The notes under the pieces are model-generated. The model did not search any database. It saw only the letters and a list, made by a program, of their open reading frames with translations, and had not been told where the DNA came from. This document shows positions 16,511 through 24,392 of a stretch of 64,000 bases of DNA, piece by piece; position 1 is the stretch's first letter; the number at the start of each line of letters is the position of its first letter. The DNA comes from Fructilactobacillus ixorae (GTDB lineage: Bacteria; Bacillota; Bacilli; Lactobacillales; Lactobacillaceae). The stretch covers positions 1,310,919-1,374,918 of the forward strand of contig NZ_CP097478.1 of NCBI RefSeq assembly GCF_024029915.1, read 5' to 3'. Position numbers and translations under genes: made by a program.

Positions 16511-17743
16511 TTACTTGCCAGTCGCTAATCTTAACATGTTTTTGAGTGGCTTGTCTTTAGAGTAATTAAAGACATTCTTTGAGTACACTTTAGAAGTAAT
16601 CAGATACATTATTATTACTGCAATTATATTGACAAAAAGCGATATCCAACCTGAGGAATAACCAGTAGCAAATTTAGATAGTCTGATAGGCATGATACTA
16701 TGAGAAATAAAAGGAATAAATGATAGTGAAACAGAGATGGTATTGTTAGGAGTTTCCTGGGTTAAAAAACTAATAAAATATGGAACTAGCATGCAAGAAC
16801 TAACAATACTCGTTGCTTGTGAGATATCTTCATTTCTTGATACAAAAGATGCAACTAAGGCGGCAAATAGTACATATAACATGATTGCTGTAATCATTAA
16901 TAATACTGTAATTATGGCGTATTGAGCTGTGATTCCTCTGAAAATAGATAAATCAAGCCATTTTTGCTTGCCGATTATCCTCAAAAAGATTTTAGCAATC
17001 CCAAATAACATTGCATAGATAAAGATTTGAAATATCATTAAATAGCTAATTCCTAACATTTTTCCGGAAAAATGATCTTTAGGTGGGATTGATGCGATTA
17101 CGCTCTCTAAAACATGGTCACCTTTTTCTTTACCAATTTCTGTCCCAGTTATACTGATATAACTAGTTAAGAGGAAAAACATTAAAATTACTACTGCTTC
17201 ACTAAATAATTCTGTTCCAGTATAGCCATTATAAACAGGTTTTTCTCTTTTTGTACCCGAGTTATAGTCTACTTGTTTAATTTTGGTGTTCCCAAAAAGA
17301 TTATTTAGATCATTCCTACTTAAATTCAAATTACTTGCCGTGATCATTGCCCTTGCTGAATTGATATCATTTTGAATATCAGGCAGTGGATTTTTTTTGT
17401 CGGATAAATTGTTATAAATATATTTTGTACTTTTAAAATCCTTACCTATATACAAGACCCCATCCAACGGTCCATCAATCATAAGTCTTTTACCCTCTTT
17501 AACTGTTTGTACATGCTGTTTGATGGCATATGATCTATTTTCATTCATAATTGTTTTCTTGATTGAATCGGGAGCAATAACTGCTATTTCTGGCTTATTT
17601 GTTTTACTCTGATTATTAACATATTGGTTAAATAAAATTGCACCGATTGCTAAAATAATTGGTGCAATAATCATCCAGTAATAAGTAGGTTTTAAAATTC
17701 GAGTTAAAAAAACATTTTTAGCAACAACTAGGATTTTATGCAT
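16511..17743 (-). CDS. ABC-2 type permease, NatB-like
   Basis: This 410-residue protein has one N-terminal membrane segment (residues about 22-42), a long extracytoplasmic region of some 150 residues, and a C-terminal bundle of five to six membrane segments, the NatB/YhaP architecture. Sequence such as TGTEIGKEKGDHVLESVIASIPPKDHFSGKMLG is the family's conserved cytoplasmic loop. It overlaps the ATPase gene by 8 bases. NatB-like pumps export sodium, peptides or toxic small molecules; a divergent gene for a tiny hydrophobic peptide makes peptide export or immunity worth considering (inference). AT content is higher than in core genes. Confidence 0.85.
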   Translation of the reverse strand: MHKILVVAKNVFLTRILKPTYYWMIIAPIILAIGAILFNQYVNNQSKTNKPEIAVIAPDSIKKTIMNENRSYAIKQHVQTVKEGKRLMIDGPLDGVLYIGKDFKSTKYIYNNLSDKKNPLPDIQNDINSARAMITASNLNLSRNDLNNLFGNTKIKQVDYNSGTKREKPVYNGYTGTELFSEAVVILMFFLLTSYISITGTEIGKEKGDHVLESVIASIPPKDHFSGKMLGISYLMIFQIFIYAMLFGIAKIFLRIIGKQKWLDLSIFRGITAQYAIITVLLMITAIMLYVLFAALVASFVSRNEDISQATSIVSSCMLVPYFISFLTQETPNNTISVSLSFIPFISHSIMPIRLSKFATGYSSGWISLFVNIIAVIIMYLITSKVYSKNVFNYSKDKPLKNMLRLATGK

Positions 17744-18641
17744 TCTTACCTTCCTTTTTTGTAATTTTCATTTTAAAAATTTCATCCATACTAGGATTAA
17801 ATAATCGGTATCCGCTTAATTCATATTTATTTTTTAAATTAACCAGAGCATTAAACGCTGCTTCCTTACTGGTAAAAGTTAAATGATATCCAGAGTAGTC
17901 TTTTGCTATTTTTACTAAATTAGGCAAGTCTATTAGATCATCTTTCTTGAACGGGCCCTCAATGTATAGATTAGTTTTTCCAAATTTATCCTTAATTTTA
18001 ATTAAGTCATCATTTAAAATTGTTTTACCATTATTTAAAAGCAGGAGCTTATTTGATAACTGTTCAACATTCCTCATATCATGTGAAGAAAAAATGATAG
18101 CTGTCCCGTTTTCTTGTAATTCCTTCACTGCTGATATTAAGATTTCTATATTAATGGGATCTAATCCAGAGAAAGGTTCATCTAAAATTAAAAGTTTAGG
18201 TTGATGAATAAAAGCAGCCATTAATTGGATTTTCTGTTGATTTCCTTTTGATAAAGCTTTTATTTTGTAATTAATGAAACCTTTAACCTCTAACCTTCTC
18301 ATCCAATAATCAAGCCCTTTAAGTGCTTTATCTTTATCATAGTCATGAAGTTCAGCAAAATATAATACTTGCTGCTTAACAGACATATCCAGATATAAAC
18401 CACGTTCTTCCGGCATGTAGCCGATTTGATCTAAATCATTTTTAGATAATTTATGATTATCTAAATAGATTGATCCCGAGTCGGGTTCTATGAAATTTAA
18501 AATCAACTTAAAGGTTGTGGATTTACCAGCTCCATTTTTACCAATTAAACCTAGTATTTCGCCTGAATATAAGTTTAAGGATAAGTTGTCTAAAGCCACT
18601 GTATCATTAAACCTTTTAGTTACATTATTTATATTTAACAA
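17736..18641 (-). CDS. ABC transporter ATP-binding protein, NatA-like
   Basis: This 301-residue ATPase begins MLNINNVTKRFNDTVALDNL, with Walker A GKNGAGKST near residue 35, signature LSKGNQQKIQLMAAF and Walker B LLILDEPFSGLDP. A C-terminal extension (FGKTNLYIEGPFKKDDLIDLPN...) is typical of the NatA/EcsA-type exporters. It is translated together with its permease (8-base overlap). The promoter region is shared with a small plus-strand gene; GTATAATTATAC at 18662-18673 is a perfect palindrome that could hold the -10 or an operator. Confidence 0.9.
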   Translation of the reverse strand: MLNINNVTKRFNDTVALDNLSLNLYSGEILGLIGKNGAGKSTTFKLILNFIEPDSGSIYLDNHKLSKNDLDQIGYMPEERGLYLDMSVKQQVLYFAELHDYDKDKALKGLDYWMRRLEVKGFINYKIKALSKGNQQKIQLMAAFIHQPKLLILDEPFSGLDPINIEILISAVKELQENGTAIIFSSHDMRNVEQLSNKLLLLNNGKTILNDDLIKIKDKFGKTNLYIEGPFKKDDLIDLPNLVKIAKDYSGYHLTFTSKEAAFNALVNLKNKYELSGYRLFNPSMDEIFKMKITKKEGKNA

Positions 18642-18661
18642 TTAGTCGTCCTCCTTATGCA

Positions 18662-18673
18662 GTATAATTATAC
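18662..18673. promoter_or_regulatory. 12-bp palindrome in divergent promoter region
   Basis: GTATAATTATAC is perfectly symmetrical and lies 20 bases upstream of the NatA-like start codon. It contains TATAAT in both directions and may be a -10 element, an operator, or both. Confidence 0.4.
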
Positions 18674-18687
18674 AAAAAAATGTAGAG

Positions 18688-18716
18688 TTGACTTTTTATA
18701 TTAAAATAAAGATAAT
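18688..18716 (+). promoter_or_regulatory. Promoter of the small hydrophobic peptide gene
   Basis: TTGACT at 18688-18693 and GATAAT at 18711-18716 are spaced by exactly 17 bases, reading toward the 22-codon frame at 18775. Confidence 0.6.
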
Positions 18717-18774
18717 TAAATACATAGAATACAACGTTGATTCTAAAATTATATAGTATTAGAGTGATATTTAC

Positions 18775-18843
18775 ATGCCAGTAGTAGTAGTTGTTGTTGT
18801 TGCAGGCGTAACCATTTGGGTTACACGAAAGAAAGTTAGTTAA
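18775..18843 (+). CDS. Tiny hydrophobic peptide (22 residues), unknown function
   Basis: A 22-codon frame encodes a peptide beginning MPVVVVVVVAG, continuing through a Thr-Ile-Trp-Val segment and ending TRKKVS: a hydrophobic stretch with a positively charged tail. It has its own near-consensus promoter (18688-18716) and a strong terminator 8 bases after the stop, defining an RNA of about 165 bases. The ribosome site is weak (AGAGTGAT, about 8 bases upstream). The layout recalls type I toxins or small membrane peptides; a non-coding RNA is the alternative. It faces a NatAB-like exporter. I do not recognise the peptide. Confidence 0.45.
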   Translation: MPVVVVVVVAGVTIWVTRKKVS

Positions 18844-18850
18844 TAACTAA

Positions 18851-18887
18851 AAAGGGATTAGCTTAATTTAAGCTAATCCCTTTTTTT
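18851..18887 (+). terminator. Terminator of small peptide unit
   Basis: AAAGGGATTAGCTTA (18851-18865) pairs with TAAGCTAATCCCTTT (18869-18883), followed by a run of T. Confidence 0.85.
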
Positions 18888-18959
18888 GAATAAATTTGAT
18901 GTTACAGTTTATTTTATTATGTAACATTGTTTTTTGTGTAAAATAAAAATAGACGGGGT

Positions 18960-19395
18960 AATAAATTAAGCTAAAGATTCATCTATTTTTACTTATAGAC
19001 CATTTTTTTCACACATCTGATTGAATGTGTCTTGCTATCTATCTGATAAATTTTTGGATACGTAATCATTTATTACATTATTAATCATATCATTGAAGTT
19101 AGTCTTTGATTGTAAATCGTTTTTGGGCGAAATGAAAAAAGACAATAATTTTACTTTTTGTAAGGTTCTTTTATCAATTCTTTAAGTAGTAGGATTAGAT
19201 TTTTTTCTTTTTTATTTTGTGAAAAATCAAAATCCTTATTCCCGTCAATGTTTACTTCTTTTTTTGAAAATTATTTTTATTATGGTTCAGTAGGGGGGTT
19301 AATAGTATTTTTTGGCAAATTTATAACTTCCCAATCATTCAAATTGTTTTTGTCTGTTGTCTAATTCTGTAAGAACCTTATTGAATAAATTGTGG
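18960..19395 (-). pseudogene. Decayed plasmid partition-region sequence downstream of parA
   Basis: On the reverse strand several short readable pieces remain in different frames, such as NKVLTELDNRQ, DWEVINLPKN, EVNIDGNKDFDF and MINNVINDYVSKNLSD, broken by many stops and shifts. Their place directly after the parA remnant suggests the small second gene of a plasmid partition operon (parB-like), but none is long enough for firm identification. The region is very AT rich. Confidence 0.4.
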
Positions 19396-20023
19396 GCTTT
19401 TAAATCCCATTAATCTGGGGATCCGTTATTATTTTGTTTCATAGAAATAACCTCATCAACTCTTCCACCTGGTTTGATAATCCAAGGAAGTATTCCTAGA
19501 ACATCAATTTGTATATTGTAATTATCAATAAGATATTGCATGTAATCAATGTATGTTTTTACACCTTCTAAACTTAGTTCCTGCGTTTGTAGAATTACAA
19601 TGCAATAATTTGTCGCTGCCATTGCATTATCACTAAAATCACTAATTGTTGGGGGGACATATATTTATTGAATCATATTTATTTTTTAGAGTTTTTAATA
19701 AATTACTTAAGTAATTTATTTGTTTTTTCATTTCCCGTGAATTTATTTATTAAAATTTTAAGTAAATTTTTAAATTGAGTGTTCAGCAATTAAATCTAAA
19801 TTAGATATTATTGGAGTTACTTCATTTTCTAAATTTCCACTCATAAATCCATTAGTAATGTTTTATGTATTTTATTTATATTTAAGGTCTTAGCTAGTAC
19901 GCTTAATGCATCCCCCTGTGGATCTAAATCTATAACTAATGTTTTTCCTTTTCGTTGCAGATTCATAAGATAACATTGTTGCAGTTTTTGTCTTACCAAC
20001 CCCACCCTTAAAGTTACCTACAA
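19396..20023 (-). pseudogene. Broken plasmid-type ParA ATPase
   Basis: Reading leftward from 20023, VVGNFKGGVGKT gives the ParA deviant Walker A; after a frameshift EKGKTLVIDLDPQGDALSVLAKTL follows, then further breaks, then YVPPTISDFSDNAMAATNYCIVILQTQE and GVKTYIDYMQYLIDNYNIQIDVLGILPWI, all hallmarks of plasmid ParA/RepB-type partition ATPases. At least two frameshifts and stops are present. The first residues are missing because the sequence changes abruptly at about 20023/20024 into a thiE remnant on the other strand. This indicates an integrated, decaying plasmid piece. Confidence 0.85.
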
Positions 20024-20227
20024 CTTGGCGTTGCCGGCCTCCAAACCATTCAAGCTCATACTACCTTACCCATCGTTGCCATCGGTGGGATTAATGAAAA
20101 AAATGTCACTAATTTGCAAAAACTTCCATCCGTTGGAGTTGCAGTTATTTCGGCAATTACAACCAGTCAGCACTTGCCGATGACCATCCAAACATTACAA
20201 ACGAAGGGAGTGCATCATGAAAACTAA
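20024..20227 (+). pseudogene. thiE: 3' fragment of thiamine-phosphate synthase
   Basis: The last 67 codons remain, including LQTIQAHTTLPIVAIGGINEKNV, the conserved phosphate-binding PIVAIGGI strand-loop of ThiE, which joins the pyrimidine and thiazole halves of thiamine. The 5' two thirds are missing, replaced by the parA remnant on the opposite strand. The stop overlaps the thiM start by 11 bases (the ATG lies at 20217), as in an intact thi operon. It has no start codon or promoter and cannot be functional. Confidence 0.85.
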
Positions 20228-20642
20228 TTTATTGCAGGCCATTCAGACTAACCAACCAATTATTCTTAACGTCGCCAATCAAGTTACCCCGCAACGGGTC
20301 GCAGATGCAATTAACTACCTTGGTGCTTCACCAATGATGGTGGCAGACCCACTCGAGGCAGCTGATTTAACTAACCTAGCAACTGCCGTCGTTTTAAATC
20401 TGGGATCAACTAATCCACAATCTCAAGCAATGATGCTTAACGCCGGAAAAACCGCTAATGAATTAAACCGTCCCGTTATTTTTGATCCCGTTGCCGTCGG
20501 AGCAACTTCGCTACGTTAGCGGGAATTAGCGATGCAAAACAATGTTGATAAGCCCTACTCATTCTTAGTAGAAACCTATAACCAATTGGCCACCTTGAAT
20601 GATCAAACTTTCTACCAAAAATTAAACCTAAAGCAGCTTTAA
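20217..20642 (+). pseudogene. thiM: Hydroxyethylthiazole kinase remnant with internal deletion
   Basis: The frame opens MKTNLLQAIQTNQPIILNVANQVTPQRVADAI and reaches RPVIFDPVAVGATSLR, clear ThiM N-terminal sequence, then meets a TAG stop (20517-20519). In the same frame RELAMQNN follows and then KPYSFLVETYNQLATLND...LKQL, which looks like the ThiM C-terminus. About 120-130 codons of the usual roughly 265 are missing, including the ATP-binding glycine-rich part. ThiM phosphorylates thiazole for thiamine salvage. A stop plus internal deletion make it inactive. A terminator follows at 20664. Confidence 0.85.
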
Positions 20643-20663
20643 AGTAAATCGTCAACTTTACAC

Positions 20664-20704
20664 AACCCCCCCAAAAGCTTATTTTGAACACTATGGGGGT
20701 TTTC
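20664..20704 (+). terminator. Terminator after thiM remnant
   Basis: AACCCCC (20664-20670) pairs with GGGGGTT (20695-20701), followed by TTTC; an inner AAAA/TTTT pair may extend the loop region. Confidence 0.6.
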
Positions 20705-20904
20705 TTCTGAATTTACTTATTTCCGGTTATGCAAGCATTAACAATAACTAACTATGATTTAAGCATCGCTTCTGTGCTTTCATTAGCTTCTTATCATGAG
20801 CTTTAATTAAAGGGAGTTTTGTTTCATTAATTTCACCAATCGTATTCCCTTCGTCATTCAGGTCCTCTATCATTAGAGAGTAACTTACGTTTAGGGAGAT
20901 CACT

Positions 20905-21423
20905 ATGATAATTAGCATCATTATTTTAATTAGCTTATTACTAGCCATCGGGTTTATTGCCGGTCGCTCGCAAGACAAATTTTTATTTTTAAAGTCCGGT
21001 GTTTACTTCTTTTTGATGGAAATCACGTCCAGCATCGCACTCCTAATCTCTGTCAGTGGTGTCTATTTTCTCATGGTCAAACTGTTGCACTACCACATTC
21101 GAATTCTCACTTTCTGTCTCGCCGCCACGTTTATCGGTGGGATTCTCAACTTTTATGTCATCCGCTGGTTAAAATTCTTTAAAAACTCTAACAGCTTGTT
21201 GGTTATGCAAGTTGAGTATTACATCCAATGGACTACCATTGCCCTGACCCTCTATCAATTTTTAACGGGCTCTCGTGCCAATTTAAAGGTCTTTGCCAAG
21301 GCAGGGATTTCCGCCGAAAATTTAGATATCAACACCCTTAATCTAATGGTTTTACCCCTGCTGTTGGTCAGCTGGATCTCAATCGCCATGATTAAGATTT
21401 ATTTAACGGATCGGGGCCACTAG
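20905..21423 (+). CDS. Membrane protein of unknown function
   Basis: This 172-residue protein has about five hydrophobic segments and no family I recognise. The first segment, residues 1-20, is immediately followed by GRSQDKFLFLKSG; a cytoplasmic basic patch RWLKFFKNSN lies near residue 90. ATG at 20905 has GGGAG 7 bases upstream. Directly after its stop a different frame carries the 3' part of a secreted protein, so the two may have been joined by a deletion, or this gene may be the shortened front of a longer frameshifted one. Composition is closer to the core genes than to the plasmid remnants. Confidence 0.65.
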   Translation: MIISIIILISLLLAIGFIAGRSQDKFLFLKSGVYFFLMEITSSIALLISVSGVYFLMVKLLHYHIRILTFCLAATFIGGILNFYVIRWLKFFKNSNSLLVMQVEYYIQWTTIALTLYQFLTGSRANLKVFAKAGISAENLDINTLNLMVLPLLLVSWISIAMIKIYLTDRGH

Positions 21424-21881
21424 TTGCCAAGCCAGCCAACAAACCAAGTTCCTCTGCATCTAAAGAGCAAGCTTCTCAAGCTACCGCTTCAAACTCCCAG
21501 GCTAGCCCATCATCTAACCAACCTACCCCTGCTAGCGCTGCCAGTAAAAATCAGGCGCCTGCAAATCAGGACGGTGGCAATTCTACCCAAACTAGTGCCA
21601 ATCAGTCGTCCGATCCGCAGTCACTAAAAGACCAGACCAACGGGAGCGATACCGTTGTTACTACCCCAGAGGCAGCCATTAATCCCCTCCGGAATGGACT
21701 CGGCAATAATCCAGATTATGGATACGAACTTCTTTCGACCGCTAATCATCAATACGAGGTTCAGGTCGTATCTAAATCCCTCCGCGCCCAAGGTGGCAGT
21801 GGCACGGTTGGAATTTATACTGTTATGCAGGACGGTACTTACAGCTTAAAGGCCTCAATATTTTCTGGTTTTCGGTTATAA
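21396..21881 (+). pseudogene. 3' fragment of a secreted/lipoprotein-like gene
   Basis: An open frame without start codon encodes a Ser/Ala/Gln/Asn-rich linker (AKPANKPSSSASKEQAS...) of about 75 residues followed by a compact domain of about 70 residues containing NPDYGYELLST and SKSLRAQGGSGTVGIYTV. Such linker-plus-domain ends occur in lactobacillar surface lipoproteins. It is in the -1 frame relative to the preceding membrane protein gene and overlaps its 3' end. No signal peptide or ribosome site exists, so it is probably a truncated gene. Confidence 0.6.
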
Positions 21882-21905
21882 AACCCGCTTTCTAAAAAAC
21901 CAACC

Positions 21906-21941
21906 AAAAAAGCGATCAGCAATAATGCCGATCGCTTTTTT
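21906..21941. terminator. Bidirectional terminator before ykoE
   Basis: AAAAAAGCGATC (21906-21917) pairs perfectly with GATCGCTTTTTT (21930-21941). It ends the leftward ykoE unit and the rightward fragment. Confidence 0.85.
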
Positions 21942-21964
21942 CCTTTCAAATGCCAATTACCACT

Positions 21965-22531
21965 TTATTTTTCTAACAAGTGCGCCCGTTCCAGCATCCG
22001 TGCAATCAACAGTGATAATACCCCACTGAAGAGAAATACTGACACCAAACTCACTAAAAACAACGCCACAATCAACCCAGCGCTAAAGCCAGCATAATCA
22101 TGTTTTAACAACTGAAACCCAAACGTCACAATGGTCGTCGTAATCGAAGTTAACGTCACGCTCAGCCAACTGTAGTTTTTGTAGCCGGTCACCGCAAACC
22201 CGAGTTCAGAACCAACTCCCTGGACTACCCCGGAAATCAAAGTTGCTGCGCCCCAAATACCGCCGAGGAGCATTTCTACCACAGATCCGAGTAATTCTGC
22301 TAACAACCCGGAGCCGGGAATCCGTACGACTAATAAGGCCAACGGTCCCGAAATGGTCCAAAAACCTAGTAACGCAGCCCCAGCAAATGGTGCTAACCCC
22401 ATGGGCGTCATCAAGGCCGTCACCGCCGTATAAATTGGATTCATAATCCAGAAAATTAATCCGGTCACGATTCCGATTAAAGTAACTAAAATAATGTTTT
22501 TCAAATGCCAAGCTGCTAACCAATGTTTCAT
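21965..22531 (-). CDS. ykoE: ECF transporter substrate-binding component YkoE
   Basis: This 188-residue membrane protein with five to six hydrophobic segments matches YkoE, the S-component that binds thiamine or its pyrimidine precursor for the YkoEDC transporter (motifs GAALLGFWTISGPLALLVVRIPGSG, ELLGSVVEMLLGG and GVGSELGFA). ATG at 22531 is chosen because CGGAGG precedes it by 9 bases and the longer frame would start inside the terminator. It is preceded by a TPP riboswitch and its terminator. Its partners ykoD and ykoC sit 16 kb away under another TPP riboswitch, an unusual split of one transporter. Confidence 0.9.
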   Translation of the reverse strand: MKHWLAAWHLKNIILVTLIGIVTGLIFWIMNPIYTAVTALMTPMGLAPFAGAALLGFWTISGPLALLVVRIPGSGLLAELLGSVVEMLLGGIWGAATLISGVVQGVGSELGFAVTGYKNYSWLSVTLTSITTTIVTFGFQLLKHDYAGFSAGLIVALFLVSLVSVFLFSGVLSLLIARMLERAHLLEK

Positions 22532-22560
22532 GCTTTCATCCTCCGTTTGTGATTTCTGCA

Positions 22561-22596
22561 TAATAAAAAGCACTCAACCACAGCTGAGTGCTTCAG
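22561..22596 (-). terminator. Riboswitch terminator before ykoE
   Basis: Leftward, AGCACTCA pairs with TTGAGTGCT and is followed by TTTTTATTAT. It lies between the TPP aptamer and the ykoE ribosome site. Confidence 0.8.
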
Positions 22597-22635
22597 AAAG
22601 ACAAATTAAGATTGCACTAGTAACAATCGTCATTT

Positions 22636-22718
22636 CTAACGCGATAATCGTTCCCTGCGGTAGTTCTAACTACATCAGGTTCAATGGGTTTAATCTCAGC
22701 TCGTGGCACCCCAACTTT
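22636..22718 (-). promoter_or_regulatory. TPP riboswitch controlling ykoE
   Basis: On the reverse strand GGGGTGCC, GAGCTGAGATTAAACCC, TTGAACCTGATGTAGTTAGAACTACCG and CAGGGAACG appear in order, the conserved TPP aptamer. It lies downstream of the cytX-like gene and upstream of ykoE, so thiamine pyrophosphate should control ykoE but not cytX. Confidence 0.95.
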
Positions 22719-22746
22719 TTATTATGTCGTTAGTATAGCATACTTT

Positions 22747-24120
22747 TTACCGTATGCTGTGCTTTTTTTCCAAACCAAAGGCCCGGGAACAGCCGTAGTA
22801 AACCACGGCCGAGAGTGCCATTGTAATAAAGGTCGCCCCAATCGTTGCCTGAATCAGCGGCAGCTGCTTCAACAGCAGGTAGACAACCACCCCTACCACT
22901 AGAGTTCCTACGGCAATCACATTGTAGCCACCCTGATACCATAACGGCCCCTTGGGATTTGCCAACGTCTCTGGCGTGTAGTTATCCCGGTTCAGGCAGA
23001 AGTAATCCACACACATGATGGCGATGATTGGGCCTAGTAACATCCCGGTATAGTCTAGAAAGGCAATGAAAGCCGCCAGGAAACTCCCACTCAATAACGG
23101 CACAAAGGTCAATAACATCGAAACCACGGTGATGATTACGAGGGCCTTATTAAAACTCACCTTGTGAAACACATTGTTCAAAGCGGAGGCGCCGGCCTGA
23201 ATGTTAACGGCATTAGCAGTCATGCTCGTCAACACAATTACGATCATGGCGATGAAGCCTAAGCCAAGCTTATTGGCAATAATACTAGGATCAGAGTTAT
23301 TAGCATCGTAACTGCCTGACGTCAGCGCCACGCTAATCGTGGTACAAATTCCAATCAGGATGAAGCTAAGTAGTCCCAGCAACGCCCCCCAGAATGGCGC
23401 ACTAACAGCTACGTGTTTACTGCGGGTAAACCGGGTAAAATCGGCCCCACCAGTGACCCAGCCTAGTCCCGCGGCGGCAATCGTATCAATGCCCAGTCCC
23501 AACGCCATCTTTTGGGAGGCGGGAACGTGGTAGTGAAGTAAATCGGTCAACGAAACGTTTTTAAACACCACAATCGTTTCTAAAATCACAAAAATAATGA
23601 CTAAAATGACCCCAATTCGTTCCACCAGCTGCACGGAACGTTGCCCGGCTACAATACTTAGAATGTGCAACACACTCATGATGGCAATCCCGACAATCAT
23701 GCCCAGGTTACCACCGGGCTGGCCAAATAGTGGCCATTTAAACAGGCTGTGAAAAATAAAAGCGAGGGACGTAGCAGCAATAAAAGTATTCACGGCCGTC
23801 CAGCCCAAGAAGAGGGTAATGTTGATTAACGAAGGAATCAGACTGCCCCGAATTCCAAATGAACCCCGGGAAAGCACCGTAGTGGTCTCCCCCGTTTGGT
23901 AACCAACGTACCCCATCATACTCAAAAAGAGGTAGGCCAGCACGCCGGCAATCAGCGTGGCCAGGGTGCCCCCCATTAAGCCACAGGCGGCCACGACCCC
24001 GCCGAGAAACCAGGTTCCGTTGTTCGCGTTCGCCCCAAACCAGGTCGCAAACATATCCCAGTAATTCATGTTCCGTTCGTTTTCCGGAATGACCTGAACC
24101 GCGTATTTGCTATTATTCAA
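22747..24120 (-). CDS. cytX: NCS1-family permease, CytX-like (putative hydroxymethylpyrimidine transporter)
   Basis: This roughly 457-residue protein has twelve hydrophobic segments and NCS1 features: NYWDMFATWFGANANNGTWFLGG at the start, GYQTGETTTVLSRGSFGIRGSLIPS and GLGWVTGGADFTRFTRS. CytX-type NCS1 carriers are linked to uptake of hydroxymethylpyrimidine, and the adjoining TPP-controlled ykoE supports that. The open frame extends to 24216, but a TTG at 24120 with TTGGAGGA 8 bases upstream is the likely start; the extra N-terminal residues lack family similarity. No riboswitch precedes it. It is 110 bases upstream of the ykoE aptamer. Confidence 0.82.
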   Translation of the reverse strand: MNNSKYAVQVIPENERNMNYWDMFATWFGANANNGTWFLGGVVAACGLMGGTLATLIAGVLAYLFLSMMGYVGYQTGETTTVLSRGSFGIRGSLIPSLINITLFLGWTAVNTFIAATSLAFIFHSLFKWPLFGQPGGNLGMIVGIAIMSVLHILSIVAGQRSVQLVERIGVILVIIFVILETIVVFKNVSLTDLLHYHVPASQKMALGLGIDTIAAAGLGWVTGGADFTRFTRSKHVAVSAPFWGALLGLLSFILIGICTTISVALTSGSYDANNSDPSIIANKLGLGFIAMIVIVLTSMTANAVNIQAGASALNNVFHKVSFNKALVIITVVSMLLTFVPLLSGSFLAAFIAFLDYTGMLLGPIIAIMCVDYFCLNRDNYTPETLANPKGPLWYQGGYNVIAVGTLVVGVVVYLLLKQLPLIQATIGATFITMALSAVVYYGCSRAFGLEKKHSIR

Positions 24121-24392
24121 TATAGTTTCCTCCAAAATATTAACATTTTGTGTCTGTTTTATATCAATAATCGTCTTTATTAGTATAGCAGAGATATATA
24201 AATCTGAAATATCCATGTATAATTAATTGCAAATTAATTATTCTTGTTTTAAATAATTAAACATCCAAAAATTAATTAATAGAAATATATTAGAAATTAA
24301 ATTATAATATTGAAGATATACTTTCATATTTTAGTTTTATTTTTATTTAAGAGGCAAACATATTATTTCGTTTTAACAGATGGAGGTTTTTT
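24121..24392. other. AT-rich intergenic region between cytX and the CBASS-like operon
   Basis: About 270 bases of very AT-rich DNA between divergent genes. TATAAT-like elements occur at 24302-24307 (plus strand) and TATACT near 24181-24186 (minus strand), but no well-spaced -35 elements. No repeats or riboswitch are seen. Confidence 0.4.

Noticed and set aside
20748..20978. Minus-strand 76-codon frame ending LIKAHDKKLMKAQKRCLNHS
   Set aside because: The distal part reads like a natural C-terminus, but the front is antisense to the membrane protein gene and no start site or family is recognisable.
24121..24216. N-terminal extension of the CytX-like protein
   Set aside because: Not family-like and upstream of a well-placed GGAGG and TTG start.
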